From: Litchfieldia sinesaloumensis
GTDB taxonomy: Bacteria; Bacillota; Bacilli; Bacillales; Bacillaceae_L
Direction of reading: 5' to 3'
NCBI RefSeq assembly: GCF_900156865.1
Contig: NZ_LT732529.1
Span: 1,681,422 to 1,745,421 of the forward strand
Length of the DNA stretch: 64,000 bases
Below, piece by piece: positions 16,342 to 27,033 of the stretch (its first letter is position 1; every line of letters begins with the position of its first letter). Position numbers and translations under genes: made by a program. The notes below the pieces were generated by a model that saw only the letters and a program-made list of their open reading frames with translations, was not told where the DNA came from and searched no databases.

Positions 16342-17835
16342 TTAACTGAAGAAAGTTGCATCTCCTACATCTACATACATGGCTTTTCCTGTAATTGCGT
16401 CGATTGCCCGGACATGGCCAACCGTACTCGGAAAACTAGGAGTATATGCCAGTGTATAGATGGACTTTCCATCTTCATCGTATTCACGGATGAACATTAA
16501 TTCCATTTTCAAATGTTTCTTATAGATTTCCTTCGCTTCTGCAATCGTAACTTCAGGAGATGTTCGTAAATTTTCAAATATATCCGCATCAGGTAAATCT
16601 ACGTTTACATGCGTGATTTTCCCTGTAAACTGCCCTACTTGAATGATTGAAACATGTTGATCAATTCGAACTCCATTATGATACACATGAATATAGAATG
16701 CATAGCTATCCTCTTGCTCAATATATTCGTCCCATTCGTCTTCATCAAAGTTTTCCTCTTCAAACTCCCCATCTATAAATTCATCTGGTGTAAAACCTTC
16801 ATCCTCAACTTCTTCCACCTCATCTTCGAAATTATCCATTTCGGTTTCAGAGGCTTCTAAACGGAACCTTTCATGCGCATCAGGAAACAGCGTAAACAAC
16901 ACTTCTAGCGCACGTTCCTTCGCACGGTCTACGCCAATGTCTTCCCCACCACTGTTATACTCTTCACCGCTTACAACCTGTAGAAGCAAATTCGTTTCTT
17001 CATCAAAGCATAGCTTAATCACATGGTCATCACTTTCTTCCATGTCAAAACTATATTCACCAATCGACTCTAGTGTAGACCAAATTTCAATCACTTTGCC
17101 TTCCTTGACCCGTTTATCTAAAAGCTTGTACCCAGCTGTTAAGCCGATTAATTCATAGATATTATGATTATGAACTACCATTTTTTCGATTTCTGAATCC
17201 ATCTCAAACTCTTCTCGAATACTAGATGATTCAGAACCGTTAACAGGGATTTCCATAAGCTGCTCAATCACACTATAAGCTAGATGGTATTGATCATCCC
17301 CATTTTCAAATATATCTCGATTAAATCTTTGAATACTTAACTCGAACTTTATACCATTAATGTATTTGTCCAAAGCTTCCTCTTCTGATACTACGATATC
17401 GGTATAACGAACTTCATACTCTTCATCATCCGCACAATAAAAGCTTGTAATTTGTCCCGACGTTGAAACGGAAACGGTAAAACCAGTACTATGGATAAAG
17501 ATTCCGTACTTTTCATCTCTCTTTTCATATGAAATCATATACGGATTATCTAAATCTAGAATGGCAGATAGTTCAAATTCCTTTTGATCCGGATAAAAGG
17601 TATCGACAAATTTTTGTGCTATTTCAGCCATTTGTTCTTTTTGAAGATTACCTTTTGAAGGTTCATCCATTAATGAAAATCCAACAAGCTCCCCGTTTTC
17701 ATTTAAAGAATAACTACCGATTTCCTCATTCGTCTCGGCATCAACTATTTCAAAACTACTTTCATCAAATTCTGACTCTTTATCGTATACTTTGACTGGT
17801 AAAAAACGCTGTATTTTCCCCAATGTTTCACTCAT
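16342..17835 (-). CDS. YcdB/YcdC-like (DUF4901) protein
   Basis: 497 aa, acidic, without signal peptide or membrane segment. It contains repeated modules in which about 60 residues with a pattern like AQKFVDTFYPD... are followed by a Y/F-rich beta region and a PepSY-like EEALDKY... segment. This layout resembles B. subtilis YcdB/YcdC. A strongly acidic stretch lies around residues 325-375. Function unknown. It stands alone; the N-terminus is preceded by an upstream GGAGGACAATC site. Family assignment is by pattern and moderate. Confidence 0.5.
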   Translation of the reverse strand: MSETLGKIQRFLPVKVYDKESEFDESSFEIVDAETNEEIGSYSLNENGELVGFSLMDEPSKGNLQKEQMAEIAQKFVDTFYPDQKEFELSAILDLDNPYMISYEKRDEKYGIFIHSTGFTVSVSTSGQITSFYCADDEEYEVRYTDIVVSEEEALDKYINGIKFELSIQRFNRDIFENGDDQYHLAYSVIEQLMEIPVNGSESSSIREEFEMDSEIEKMVVHNHNIYELIGLTAGYKLLDKRVKEGKVIEIWSTLESIGEYSFDMEESDDHVIKLCFDEETNLLLQVVSGEEYNSGGEDIGVDRAKERALEVLFTLFPDAHERFRLEASETEMDNFEDEVEEVEDEGFTPDEFIDGEFEEENFDEDEWDEYIEQEDSYAFYIHVYHNGVRIDQHVSIIQVGQFTGKITHVNVDLPDADIFENLRTSPEVTIAEAKEIYKKHLKMELMFIREYDEDGKSIYTLAYTPSFPSTVGHVRAIDAITGKAMYVDVGDATFFS

Positions 17836-18019
17836 GATTGTCCTCCAATAAACCGTCTTATATGGTATTTTACCATTTCAGTCGATGATTGAAATATGTA
17901 TTTTTCATATATCTTCCAGGTTGCTACTTAGGTAGTAATTTTACAAGTTTCTCTTGAAAATAAAGTGATTTTCCTTATGATTAATAAGTACCATAGTTAC
18001 AATAGTAAAGGAAGATATC

Positions 18020-18712
18020 ATGAAAAACGTATTAAAAACATCCATCCTTCTATTCATCATTACTATATTATCCGCATGTACGGGTTCTGTTGACAGTAAA
18101 GGGATTCAGGATTTAGCTGACAACGTAAAAAAAGCCAGCGAAGTGGTTGGTTCACAAGAACTAGAAGAAGTCAGCGATGCAGTTGGAAATGCTGCTGAAC
18201 TTGCCGGTGAGATCGAAAGCTTAGCTGATGTCCTTACGAAATTACCCGAAGAGGTTAATGAAGATAATGTTGTTACGGCTCATATTGAATCATGTTATGA
18301 CGGTGACACATGTAGAGCCATCGTTAACGGGCAAAAGGAATCCCTTCGATTTTTACTAGTGGACTCTAGTGAAATTAAAGGTGGGCCAATGCCGTATGCT
18401 GAAGAAGCTCGTGATTTCCTAAATGATTTAGTTGAGGGTAAAGAAATTGTTCTTGAGTTGGGTAAAGGTGATAGCCGTGATAAGTATGACCGTTTGCTTG
18501 TCTACGGATTTCTACCAAGTGGAGAAAACATCCAAGAAATGATGCTTAGAGAAGGACTACTCACCGTACGGTACATCTATGAAGATCAAAAATATCTTAA
18601 TGACTATACTGACGCTCTTGAAGAGGCAAAAAATGCTAAAATCGGTATTTGGTCCATACCAGGTTACGCTGGTTACGACCAACCATATAATGTAGATGCT
18701 GTAATACGGTAA
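18020..18712 (+). CDS. Thermonuclease-domain lipoprotein
   Basis: 230 aa. A signal peptide ends in the lipobox LSAC (Cys20), so it is a membrane-anchored surface protein. A low-complexity linker (about 25-85) leads to a staphylococcal-nuclease domain (about 90-215). Residues matching the nuclease active site are all there: DGDT (calcium Asp), LRFLLVDSSE (Arg, Asp, Glu) and KYDRLLVY (second Arg). It should cleave extracellular DNA/RNA with Ca2+. B. subtilis YncB/YhcR are relatives. Single gene; GGAAGATATC precedes the ATG. Confidence 0.85.
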   Translation: MKNVLKTSILLFIITILSACTGSVDSKGIQDLADNVKKASEVVGSQELEEVSDAVGNAAELAGEIESLADVLTKLPEEVNEDNVVTAHIESCYDGDTCRAIVNGQKESLRFLLVDSSEIKGGPMPYAEEARDFLNDLVEGKEIVLELGKGDSRDKYDRLLVYGFLPSGENIQEMMLREGLLTVRYIYEDQKYLNDYTDALEEAKNAKIGIWSIPGYAGYDQPYNVDAVIR

Positions 18713-18787
18713 TAACTTATCCAATGATCAAATTAATTCCGTATATTACCTACCAAAAAAGATAAATCTACCGTTAGAGGTGATTTG

Positions 18788-19999
18788 ATGAACGTTATTT
18801 GGGGGATATTCGGAATTTTTGTAGTTTTAGGGATTGCTTTATTACTTTCCCAAAAACGGCGAAGTATTAATCTCCGTACCATTCTTATTGGTTTACTCAT
18901 CCAGTTTAGCTTTGCATTCATCGTTTTAAAATGGGAAGCAGGAAGAGCAGCACTTAAATGGTTTTCAGCGAGAGTTCAAGATGTTATAAATTATGCGAAT
19001 GAAGGTATATCTTTTCTATTTGGTTCATTGGCCAATACCAATGAATTCGGAGTCATCTTTGCTTTTCACGTATTAACCATTATCGTCTTCTTTTCGTCAC
19101 TCATTTCTGTTCTTTATTATCTTGGGGTGATGCAATGGTTTATTAAGATTATTGGCGGAGGCTTATCTAAGCTACTTGGAACCTCCATGACTGAATCTAT
19201 GTCTGCAGCAGCTAATATCTTTGTTGGCCAGACAGAAGCACCGTTAGTCATCCGGCCTTACTTAGCAAAAATGACAAACTCTGAACTTTTTGCCGTCATG
19301 ACAGGAGGACTTGCTTCTGTTGCAGGGTCCGTTCTTGTTGGGTATGCACTATTAGGTGTTCCCTTAGAATACCTTCTAGCAGCAAGTTTTATGGCTGCAC
19401 CATCTGGGCTTGTTTTAGCAAAGATTATGCTACCTGAAACCGACCGCTCTAACGTCAAAGAATTCGAAATGGAAAAAGATACAGATTCTACGAATGTCAT
19501 TGATGCAGCAGCACGTGGTGCAAGTGATGGTTTACAGCTCGCTTTAAATGTCGGGGCCATGTTATTAGCTTTTATTGCACTAATTGCGTTAATTAATGGG
19601 ATTTTGGGTGGTATTGGAAACATCTTTAATTACGACGCGTTAAGTCTTGAAGGAATATTGGGTGTTATCTTTTCACCTATAGCATTTGCGATAGGTGTAC
19701 CATGGGCAGAAGCGATTACAGCAGGAAGTTTTATAGGTCAAAAGTTAGTCTTAAACGAATTCGTTGCCTATTCCGCCTTTGCTCCTCAAATTGGCCAACT
19801 AACTGAAAAAACCGTTATCGTTGTAAGTTTTGCTTTATGTGGCTTTGCCAATTTAAGCTCAATGGCGATTTTACTTGGGGGATTAGGTGGACTAGCACCT
19901 TCTCGCCGATCTGATATCGCTAAATTAGGGTTACGAGCAGTTGCTGCTGGAATGCTAGCTTCCTTACTAAATGCAGCCATTGCCGGGATGTTTATTTAA
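18788..19999 (+). CDS. nupC: Concentrative nucleoside transporter, NupC family
   Basis: 403 aa with the CNT layout: three N-terminal helices, the motif [13 protein letters not shown] in the substrate-binding hairpin, [14 protein letters not shown], and the C-terminal [18 protein letters not shown] block. It imports nucleosides with H+ or Na+. The start ATG 18788 is 7 nt after AGAGG; the TTG at 18785 is too close. It is not in an operon with nucleoside catabolic genes, so the specificity is uncertain. Confidence 0.87.
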   Translation: MNVIWGIFGIFVVLGIALLLSQKRRSINLRTILIGLLIQFSFAFIVLKWEAGRAALKWFSARVQDVINYANEGISFLFGSLANTNEFGVIFAFHVLTIIVFFSSLISVLYYLGVMQWFIKIIGGGLSKLLGTSMTESMSAAANIFVGQTEAPLVIRPYLAKMTNSELFAVMTGGLASVAGSVLVGYALLGVPLEYLLAASFMAAPSGLVLAKIMLPETDRSNVKEFEMEKDTDSTNVIDAAARGASDGLQLALNVGAMLLAFIALIALINGILGGIGNIFNYDALSLEGILGVIFSPIAFAIGVPWAEAITAGSFIGQKLVLNEFVAYSAFAPQIGQLTEKTVIVVSFALCGFANLSSMAILLGGLGGLAPSRRSDIAKLGLRAVAAGMLASLLNAAIAGMFI

Positions 20000-20037
20000 A
20001 GGATAAGGTTGACCTTACCCAATAAATAATTAATAAG

Positions 20038-20070
20038 AAAACCTCCAAACACTTATGTTGGGGGTTTTTG
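20038..20070. terminator. Bidirectional terminator between nupC and scoB
   Basis: AAACCTCCAA pairs with TTGGGGGTTT (one mismatch) followed by TTGTTTTT. Confidence 0.7.
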
Positions 20071-20079
20071 TTTTTCTTA

Positions 20080-20739
20080 TTAATATGCACCTTGCTTCAC
20101 ATCGTCTGAAACAATTAATTCGGCCTCTGTGGATTCAATTATATCTTGAATACTGTATCCGTTCGCTACCTCAACTAGCTTCAATCCGTTCTCTGTTACA
20201 TCGATAACTGCTCGATCTGTAATAATTCGATCAACGACTCTTTTACCGGTGAGTGGTAAACTACATTCCTTCAGAATCTTCGGTTGACCATGCTTATTTA
20301 CATGTTCCATAATGACGATTGTCTTTTTCGCACCATGCACTAAATCCATCGCACCACCCATACCTTTAATCATCTTACCGGGAATCATCCAGTTAGCTAG
20401 GTCGCCATTCTCAGCTACTTCCATTCCCCCTAGAATTGCAATGTCAATATGCCCACCGCGTATCATTGCGAATGATTCAGAACTGCTAAAGAAACTTGCA
20501 CCTTGAATGGCCGTGACTGTTTCTTTTCCAGCATTAATGAGATCCGGGTCTACCTCTTCCTTTGAAGGATAAGGTCCAATACCCAATAATCCATTCTCCG
20601 ATTGCAAAACCACATGTTTATTGTCAGAAATATAATTCGCCACCATTGTCGGCATTCCGATACCAAGATTCACATAATTTCCGTCCTGAATTTCCTGCTC
20701 CGCCCTTTGTGCAATCTTCACTCTTACGTTATTCGACAT
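20080..20739 (-). CDS. scoB: 3-oxoacid CoA-transferase subunit B
   Basis: 219 aa. Family I CoA-transferase beta subunit with the catalytic glutamate in the motif SENGLLG. It forms the enzyme with ScoA and moves CoA from succinyl-CoA to acetoacetate or a related 3-oxoacid for ketone-body or short-chain acid use. AGGAGG lies 7 nt before ATG 20739, preferred over the GTG at 20742. It is 12 bp downstream of scoA in a two-gene operon divergent from a LysR regulator. The exact acid is uncertain. Confidence 0.87.
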   Translation of the reverse strand: MSNNVRVKIAQRAEQEIQDGNYVNLGIGMPTMVANYISDNKHVVLQSENGLLGIGPYPSKEEVDPDLINAGKETVTAIQGASFFSSSESFAMIRGGHIDIAILGGMEVAENGDLANWMIPGKMIKGMGGAMDLVHGAKKTIVIMEHVNKHGQPKILKECSLPLTGKRVVDRIITDRAVIDVTENGLKLVEVANGYSIQDIIESTEAELIVSDDVKQGAY

Positions 20740-20751
20740 CACTAGACCTCC

Positions 20752-21441
20752 TTAATTACTAACCGTTAATCGTTCAATGCGTTTTTCGTGTTTACCAACA
20801 ATAAGACCTTGGACATAAATACTTGGTGTGTGTATTTCATTCGGGTCGAGTTCGCCAACCTCGACGATTTCCTCTACCTCTGCAATCGTATATTTTCCAG
20901 CAGCAGCCATCATTGGATTGAAGTTTTGTGCTGTTTTTCGGTACACTAAATTCCCCATTTTATCCGCCTTCCAAGCCTTTACTAAACTAAAATCAGCGGT
21001 TAACCCTTCTTCTAATAGATATTCTTTTCCATTAAACTCTCTAGTTTCTCGTCCTTCAGCTATTGGTGTACCTACTCCAGCCGGTGTGTAGAATGCTGGA
21101 ATCCCCGCTCCTCCAGCACGAATTTTTTCTGCTAACGAACCTTGTGGGACAAGTTCAACCTCTAATTCCCCGCTTAAAACCTGTCTTTCAAATTCTTTGT
21201 TTTCTCCTACATAGGAGGAGATCATCTTTTTAATTTGTTTGTTTTGCAATAGGATACCGAGTCCCCAATCATCTACACCACAATTATTTGAAATGACAGT
21301 TAAATCTCCTACATTCGTCTTACGTAGACCATGAATCAGATTTTCCGGAATTCCTACAAGGCCGAAGCCACCTACCATTAAAGTCATTCCATCTTTGATA
21401 CCGCTAACAGCTTCTTCAAAGCTTGTAAATATTGTTTTCAT
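20752..21441 (-). CDS. scoA: 3-oxoacid CoA-transferase subunit A
   Basis: 229 aa. Alpha subunit of a family I CoA-transferase, with the glycine-rich [12 protein letters not shown] near residue 24-35 and the conserved [10 protein letters not shown] segment. Start ATG with GGAGGGGAA upstream. First gene of scoAB; the LysR gene at 21590 is divergent and probably controls it. Confidence 0.87.
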   Translation of the reverse strand: MKTIFTSFEEAVSGIKDGMTLMVGGFGLVGIPENLIHGLRKTNVGDLTVISNNCGVDDWGLGILLQNKQIKKMISSYVGENKEFERQVLSGELEVELVPQGSLAEKIRAGGAGIPAFYTPAGVGTPIAEGRETREFNGKEYLLEEGLTADFSLVKAWKADKMGNLVYRKTAQNFNPMMAAAGKYTIAEVEEIVEVGELDPNEIHTPSIYVQGLIVGKHEKRIERLTVSN

Positions 21442-21589
21442 ACATTTCCCCTCCTACAATACTTCTCAACGCCACTCCGTTTCGAAATTTTCAGTATCTT
21501 CTTAATAAAATTTTACAACAACCATATTTATCCGTAAAATGAATAATAAGAATAATCAATATTACGAATTGGAATAAAAGGAGTATTCA

Positions 21590-22471
21590 ATGGAACTGAA
21601 AGATTTACGCTACTTTATGGAAGTTGTCGATTATGGAAGTTTTACAAAAGCAGCAGTTAACACCTATATATCGCAGCCCACATTAAGTAAGTCCATTAAA
21701 AAATTGGAAACTGACCTCAATGTCGAGCTGTTTGAACGGTCAACCCGAAAGTTGGTTTTGACGGATGCGGGTGAAATTGTCTATAAGCAAGCAACTAAAA
21801 TCCTTGGCTCTACCAAAGAACTTCATACTCTACTAGATGATCTTATGAATCTGCCAACCGGTACGATTAAAATTGGGATACCCCCTTTGATTGGTACTCT
21901 TTTCTTCCCAACTATTGCCGGGAAGTTTGGCATGCAACATACACACGTTTCACTAGAATTAATCGAACTTGGGGCCAAACGGATTGAACACCTTGTTGAT
22001 GATGGACAAGTTGACGTTGGAATTGTAGTAAATCCAACAGACAACAAAAGATTTAGCGTCCAACCATTTATCAAAGAAGAATTTATGCTCTTTACTCACC
22101 CGGATCATCCATTCTCAAATGAGGAAACTATTAAACTAGAACAATTACAACATGAATCGTTTATTCTATTTAATCAAGAATTTGCTTTGCATCATTTAAT
22201 TATCCAGCACTGTCAGCGTGCAGGATTTACTCCAAACATTGCGTATGTAAGTTCGCAATGGGACCTAATCACCGAACTGGTCATCGCTCAGCTTGGGATT
22301 ACCCTTTTGCCAAAATCCATTTATTCGAAAATGGATGAATCCACCATCACAATGATTCCAATAGAATCCCCACCAATGTGGGAGCTGTCGGTTATTACAA
22401 AAAAAGACCGATACCAGTCCTTTGCGGTAAGGGCGTTATTGGATTTTCTTGGTGAGGCGTTTAACCATTAA
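21590..22471 (+). CDS. LysR-family regulator, probably of scoAB
   Basis: 293 aa. The N-terminal winged HTH (residues 1-60) has FTKAAVNTYISQPTLSKSI, and a periplasmic-binding-like effector domain follows. Start ATG with AAAAGGAGT. It is transcribed away from scoAB with a 148-bp shared region, the usual layout for LysR control of the divergent operon. The co-inducer is unknown. Confidence 0.83.
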   Translation: MELKDLRYFMEVVDYGSFTKAAVNTYISQPTLSKSIKKLETDLNVELFERSTRKLVLTDAGEIVYKQATKILGSTKELHTLLDDLMNLPTGTIKIGIPPLIGTLFFPTIAGKFGMQHTHVSLELIELGAKRIEHLVDDGQVDVGIVVNPTDNKRFSVQPFIKEEFMLFTHPDHPFSNEETIKLEQLQHESFILFNQEFALHHLIIQHCQRAGFTPNIAYVSSQWDLITELVIAQLGITLLPKSIYSKMDESTITMIPIESPPMWELSVITKKDRYQSFAVRALLDFLGEAFNH

Positions 22472-22502
22472 CAAAACCCTTTATTAAAGAATTCTTATAA
22501 AA

Positions 22503-22539
22503 AAAACCTACAAACAAGTTTTATATGTTTGTAGGTTTT
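22503..22539. terminator. Bidirectional terminator between lysR and yerA
   Basis: AAAACCTACAAACA pairs with TGTTTGTAGGTTTT, with A- and T-rich flanks on both sides. Confidence 0.85.
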
Positions 22540-22547
22540 GCTATTAC

Positions 22548-24326
22548 TTATTTCGTAACTTCCCTTGTAAACGCTTCCGCCTTCAACAAAATCTCATCCC
22601 GCTTCACTTCGTATAACCCATAAGGTACCAAGCGTAAACCTGGTAAGAAATCACAGGTTAAAAAGAGTAACGTATACAGTATATCATGGAATGGAAATCC
22701 ACGTTCTTGCAGGGTTTGAAGAAGATCATCATGATATTCGACTGCTTTATCAAATGATGAACTCGTTGTCATCATTCCTGTAAGTGGTAATGGAATTTCA
22801 AGGATGATTTCCTCACCATCAACAATAACGATTCCCCCGCCTATTTCATGTACGCGCGTTGCAGCTTTAGCCATTGCTTGTGGACTTCTACCAACAGCCA
22901 GTAATTCTGTGGTTGTATTATACGTCGAGGCCATTCCATCAAGCGTAACAGCAAATCGCTCCAAGATGGCTCTGCTTATCCAATTCCCACGACGATCAAT
23001 CAACGCGGAATACATAAGCCCTTCTTGATCAGACAAATCGGCGTAACCATCCACAGACGGGATTATCGTATCCTTCCTAGCAGTAATGACATTACTCTTA
23101 AAATAAGAAACAGGTAACGGTTGTTGTTCATCATGATGTGGATATTGATAAAGTTTTGGGTTTTCGAGAACAGATTTCGGAAATTCAAACGCTTCACGTA
23201 CAGCGTATTTCATCCAGTCTACTTCAGGCATCGATGCCAATAATTGACCATTTTCAGCGACAATTTCGCCACCTGCTACAACTAAATCAGGTCTAAAATC
23301 GACTAAATCAGGTAGTAATAGGATGTCTGCCTTTCTTCCTGGTGCTATTCCGCCGATATAATCCTCGAGACGTAGAAAAGTTGCGGCATTAATTGTCACC
23401 ATTTGGATGGCATCCATGACAGGTACCCCGAGTTCGACCGCTCGACGCACAAGTCCATCGACAAAGCCTTCTCTTTCAATAAAACCAGGGTGTGGCCCAT
23501 CCGTTGTCATGACGATTCGACTTGTATTAACGTTTCCTTCAGTTATCATTTTTATCACTTCTTCAAGGTCCGGCCTGAGCGAACTGTTTCTAAGTGTCGT
23601 CCACATGCCTAATCGAAGTCGATCGAGTGCCTCTTTTGCGGTAATCGCCTCATGACAGGCTGTCACACCTGATGCGACAATCGCATTCAATTTTTCATAT
23701 GAACAACCTGAAGTATGCCCATCAGAAATTTTTCCAATCTCTTTGACATAGTCCATTGTTTCAAGCAAGAATGGATCTCCATTATAAAGCAACGGCCAAC
23801 GTGTGACTTCCGCTGAACCAACTACCTCATCCATTGCTAAAAGCTCCCTGATGTCCTCATGGTTATACCAGTCTCGTTCACCAGGATAATCAGCTTGCGA
23901 AACCAGTCTAACAAGCCAAAGAAAGTTTCCTGGTAAAGATTTCAAGTCATGAACCATATCCATGAAGCCTTTCGCTCCCATATGTAAGTAGAAAAATAGA
24001 TTATCATTAACCGAGGTGGTTGTGCCCAGTGGCAACACCTTGCTCGTCATACTGATTGGATTATAAACAACCCAAGGGTGAGAATGCGCCTCAATAAACC
24101 CAGGCGATACATACTTTCCTTCGGCATTTATAACTTTTGTATGTTCCCCCACCATTGCCTCACTTTCACCAACATACGCTATACTGTCCTTATATACGGC
24201 TACATTCATCTTTAAAAATTCTCCAGAGTACACATTAATAACTGTCCCACCTTTAATATACAAATCGGCAGGAATAGTACCCTTTGCTACTTCCACTAAC
24301 TCACTTCTTTTTGCCCTAAGCTTCAA
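22548..24326 (-). CDS. yerA: Adenine deaminase-family amidohydrolase, YerA-like
   Basis: 592 aa amidohydrolase of the adenine deaminase family. Metal-binding motif EAHSHP (His81, His83), then DGHTSGC, ACHEA and TTDGPHP; the C-terminal REIGGG-type segment (VHEIGGGIVIVDG) and TLLFLTCDFLP match B. subtilis YerA well. The true substrate of YerA is not settled, so adenine deamination is a family inference. It is a single gene. A purine-type permease lies 4 kb away at 28228 but not in the same unit. Confidence 0.78.
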   Translation of the reverse strand: MKLRAKRSELVEVAKGTIPADLYIKGGTVINVYSGEFLKMNVAVYKDSIAYVGESEAMVGEHTKVINAEGKYVSPGFIEAHSHPWVVYNPISMTSKVLPLGTTTSVNDNLFFYLHMGAKGFMDMVHDLKSLPGNFLWLVRLVSQADYPGERDWYNHEDIRELLAMDEVVGSAEVTRWPLLYNGDPFLLETMDYVKEIGKISDGHTSGCSYEKLNAIVASGVTACHEAITAKEALDRLRLGMWTTLRNSSLRPDLEEVIKMITEGNVNTSRIVMTTDGPHPGFIEREGFVDGLVRRAVELGVPVMDAIQMVTINAATFLRLEDYIGGIAPGRKADILLLPDLVDFRPDLVVAGGEIVAENGQLLASMPEVDWMKYAVREAFEFPKSVLENPKLYQYPHHDEQQPLPVSYFKSNVITARKDTIIPSVDGYADLSDQEGLMYSALIDRRGNWISRAILERFAVTLDGMASTYNTTTELLAVGRSPQAMAKAATRVHEIGGGIVIVDGEEIILEIPLPLTGMMTTSSSFDKAVEYHDDLLQTLQERGFPFHDILYTLLFLTCDFLPGLRLVPYGLYEVKRDEILLKAEAFTREVTK

Positions 24327-24456
24327 ACTCCTTCACTCCCCACTCACTATATATTACGTTTTTATTTCTACCGTTTATATAACATAATAGTAATAAGAAA
24401 AGTGAATACCTGTCAATCATATTGCACAAATTTATTAAAAATTAAGATATTTGATA

Positions 24457-24478
24457 AAGGGACAGGTCCCTTGTCCCA
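24457..24478. repeat. GGGACAG-family repeat
   Basis: AAGGGACAGGTCCCTTGTCCC: two overlapping hairpins (AAGGGAC/GTCCCTT-like and GGGAC/GTCCC). In the 3' region between genes. Confidence 0.5.
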
Positions 24479-24490
24479 GTTTCTACACAA

Positions 24491-24516
24491 AAGGCAGTCC
24501 GATTTGGACTGCCTTC
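24491..24516 (-). terminator. Terminator of the amino-acid oxidase gene
   Basis: AAGGCAGTCC pairs with GGACTGCCTT, loop GATTT. It lies just after the stop of the minus-strand oxidase. Confidence 0.7.
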
Positions 24517-24524
24517 GTTATCCT

Positions 24525-25658
24525 CTATTTACTAAACCGCTGAATAGCAAATGGGCGAATATCAAACGTTGTTTGATGATTTCCCGTTACTAACTCACTA
24601 AGTATTTCTCCTACGACACTACTAAATTTGAAACCGTGCCCTGAGAAGCCACAAGCAATCACAACATGGTCATACTTCGGATGTCTGTCAATGATAAAAT
24701 CCTCATCTGGAGTGTTTGTATATGTACAGACCTTCCCCAGCTTGTGTTCTCCGACTTTATGAAGATAGCGCTCTGCAAAACGACTTACATCAGCACTATC
24801 TTGTTCATAGGATCCAAATTCCGGATTTGGTTTATCCATATCTCTAGGTTGACCTCCATCATGTCTTCCAATCTTAACACCCGCTCCGTTAATACTCGGA
24901 AATCCGTAATACGTTTCATCCGGTAATTCAAAGGCGAAGGCAGGGAATATGTCAGAATGATAGATTTCCTCATCTGTATCAAACCACGAAAACGTTTTTC
25001 TCACTTCCTGTAACGGCAATTCTAAGCCAACGAGCGGAAGTAGTTTTCGCGCTCCCGCACCAGGAGTGACAAGGAGTGTTTCACCTGTAAATATCTCTGT
25101 CTCGGTATTTACCTGTACATGATTCTCATAAATCGATATAGATGTAACTGGTGAATAAGGTTTAAAAATGGCACCATGTTTCAGCGCTTGCGTTTTATAC
25201 GCGCTAATACAAAACTCACTCATCAGAACACCTGAATCACGTTCATAACAGCCAATGAAGCCTTCAGGCACAGTAACACCGTCCCATCTTCGCGTAATTT
25301 CCTCAGCTGACAACTGTTCAACATTTAATGAATATTTATGTGCCGACCTTATGACATTCTGAATAAATGTCGAGTGAGGTGCAGCAACATTCAAAACACC
25401 TGTTTTTATAAAAATCTCTTCTGGCGATAATTCCTGTAACTCATTCCACAGTTCCTGTGCTCTAAGCGCCATCTCAACATAGCTTTCACCTTCACCGTAG
25501 GCATGTCGAATGATTCGAGTTTCCCCATGATGCGAGCCTTCTGTATGTGGTGGATTGTGAGAATCTAGTAATAAGACACGTTTCCCTTTCTTAGCCAGAT
25601 AATAGCCAGCGGCCATCCCCATCGAGCCTGCACCTACAATAATTACTTCAAAGTCCAT
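24525..25658 (-). CDS. solA: FAD-dependent N-methylamino acid oxidase (SolA/MTOX-like)
   Basis: 377 aa flavoprotein of the monomeric sarcosine oxidase / N-methyltryptophan oxidase group. The dinucleotide motif VGAGSMG is at residues 8-14, and the cysteine that carries covalent FAD in this group is present near residue 310 (KVCTYTNTPDEDF). The reaction is oxidative demethylation of an N-methyl amino acid to the amino acid, formaldehyde and H2O2. GGAGG before the ATG at 25658 sets the start; the 31 extra N-terminal residues of the longer frame are discarded. No one-carbon genes adjacent. Exact substrate not predictable. Confidence 0.8.
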   Translation of the reverse strand: MDFEVIIVGAGSMGMAAGYYLAKKGKRVLLLDSHNPPHTEGSHHGETRIIRHAYGEGESYVEMALRAQELWNELQELSPEEIFIKTGVLNVAAPHSTFIQNVIRSAHKYSLNVEQLSAEEITRRWDGVTVPEGFIGCYERDSGVLMSEFCISAYKTQALKHGAIFKPYSPVTSISIYENHVQVNTETEIFTGETLLVTPGAGARKLLPLVGLELPLQEVRKTFSWFDTDEEIYHSDIFPAFAFELPDETYYGFPSINGAGVKIGRHDGGQPRDMDKPNPEFGSYEQDSADVSRFAERYLHKVGEHKLGKVCTYTNTPDEDFIIDRHPKYDHVVIACGFSGHGFKFSSVVGEILSELVTGNHQTTFDIRPFAIQRFSK

Positions 25659-25808
25659 TATGACAACCTCCAAATCAATTACAGCAGAAAACACTATAAA
25701 TCTACAAGTTTGAATAAATAGAATCTTACTCCTAAGTAGATTAAAATTCAATGTGCTGTACCGTAATTTCCCTACTAAAAAAGTTCGTCATATGACGAAC
25801 CTTCACAT

Positions 25809-26174
25809 TTATTTCTCATTTAATTCTATTGCTTTTTTAATAAGAGACTCAAAAAGCTCTGGCTGAATGTCTCCCATTTTTTTAATCCTAATATGCCTCA
25901 TACCTTTTCCTGAACCTTGTAATAGTGAATTATTATCGTTTTCCTGAAGTTCAACACCTCTATGGAAACCGAGATTCACATGTTTTTTGGATGATTGCAA
26001 ATAACAAACCAATCCATTGTAGTTGTAATTCGGCATGGACCATTTATATTCCTCAACTAAGTTCTGTGACGTATTCAAAATAATGTCTCGTAATGCATTC
26101 GTAATGCTTTGAATTTCTTCTGGTAGATCCAAAATATACTGGTCAACCGCCTCTATTGTTCTTCCGTTTTCCAT
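25809..26174 (-). CDS. DUF1801 (YdhG-like) protein
   Basis: 121 aa, small single-domain protein. The pattern LPEEIQSITNALRDII...EEYKWSMPNYNYNG...KHVNLGFHRG is typical of DUF1801 proteins, which share a fold with frataxin-like YdhG and are sometimes proposed to bind iron; the function is not established. It lies 39 bp downstream of the AlkD-like gene on the same strand and may be cotranscribed. Confidence 0.7.
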   Translation of the reverse strand: MENGRTIEAVDQYILDLPEEIQSITNALRDIILNTSQNLVEEYKWSMPNYNYNGLVCYLQSSKKHVNLGFHRGVELQENDNNSLLQGSGKGMRHIRIKKMGDIQPELFESLIKKAIELNEK

Positions 26175-26213
26175 TTATTTCACCTTCATTCGTTTTCGAT
26201 GTCCAACTCATAA

Positions 26214-26930
26214 TCAACAAATACACGTCTTACGCTTCAAACCTACTCTATTTTTCGCTTCCACTTTTTTTATGTAATCTGCCGCCAGTGGAACCTTACA
26301 TGCAGTATTCCCGACATCCACATGCACTTTTCCAATTTGTTCTGCAACTTGCTTCGCTTCTTCATTTAGTTCAGCCACATAGGTACCCACAGACAAGACG
26401 AAGCTATTCATAACATACCGTACGCGGTTTCGCTCTTCATGGATGTTCGTTTTCACTTGATTTAAAAGCTCTTTGATTTCTAAAATATCAAGTTGTTCAT
26501 CTGGTGTGATTGATAAGTAGTTTGAATATGTACTCCATCCACAAACTGCAATCATTTCTTCTTCTGCGTTCATCCATTCTCTAGCCAATTCAAGCGCATA
26601 CTCACTTTCAGCTGCCACTTGTGCAACCGTGTATTCAGCAGCCATATACCAATATGCTTTAGAAACCCAATCTTGTAACGTCTCCTTCGTCATTAACTTA
26701 GGATTCACCGAAAGACCTGCTAAATACATGGCATCGTGATTACCAGAATCATATAATTTCAGTGCTAATTCATGATCTTTCTTTACAAACTTGACAAGCT
26801 TCTTTAAATCTCCTATTTTCACTCCAAAATGAGGCTCTTTTACACCGTGATTCTGATAAATTTGCTTTATTTGTTCGGAACCTAATTTTTCAAGTTTTTG
26901 CATTATCTCATCATAGGTCACACGACTCAC
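26214..26930 (-). CDS. DNA alkylation repair protein, AlkD-like HEAT-repeat
   Basis: 238 aa, all-helical. HEAT-like repeats with PHFGVKIGDLKKLVK, HDAMYLAGL, the W-rich SKAYWYMAAEYTVAQVAA segment and CGWSTYSNYL match the AlkD/AlkC superfamily of DNA glycosylases that remove alkylated purines without base flipping. Several members lack activity, so catalysis is not certain. A stop precedes the DUF1801 gene. The start ATG has AAGAAAGGGTGAG upstream. Confidence 0.72.
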   Translation of the reverse strand: MSRVTYDEIMQKLEKLGSEQIKQIYQNHGVKEPHFGVKIGDLKKLVKFVKKDHELALKLYDSGNHDAMYLAGLSVNPKLMTKETLQDWVSKAYWYMAAEYTVAQVAAESEYALELAREWMNAEEEMIAVCGWSTYSNYLSITPDEQLDILEIKELLNQVKTNIHEERNRVRYVMNSFVLSVGTYVAELNEEAKQVAEQIGKVHVDVGNTACKVPLAADYIKKVEAKNRVGLKRKTCIC

Positions 26931-27033
26931 CCTTTCTTAAAATCTTATTTTTGATGCAACATATCCTGTGATTCTTGTGGTTTTCTACACACTCATTTAT
27001 AGTTAAATTATTACAATTTAGGAGGAGAAAATA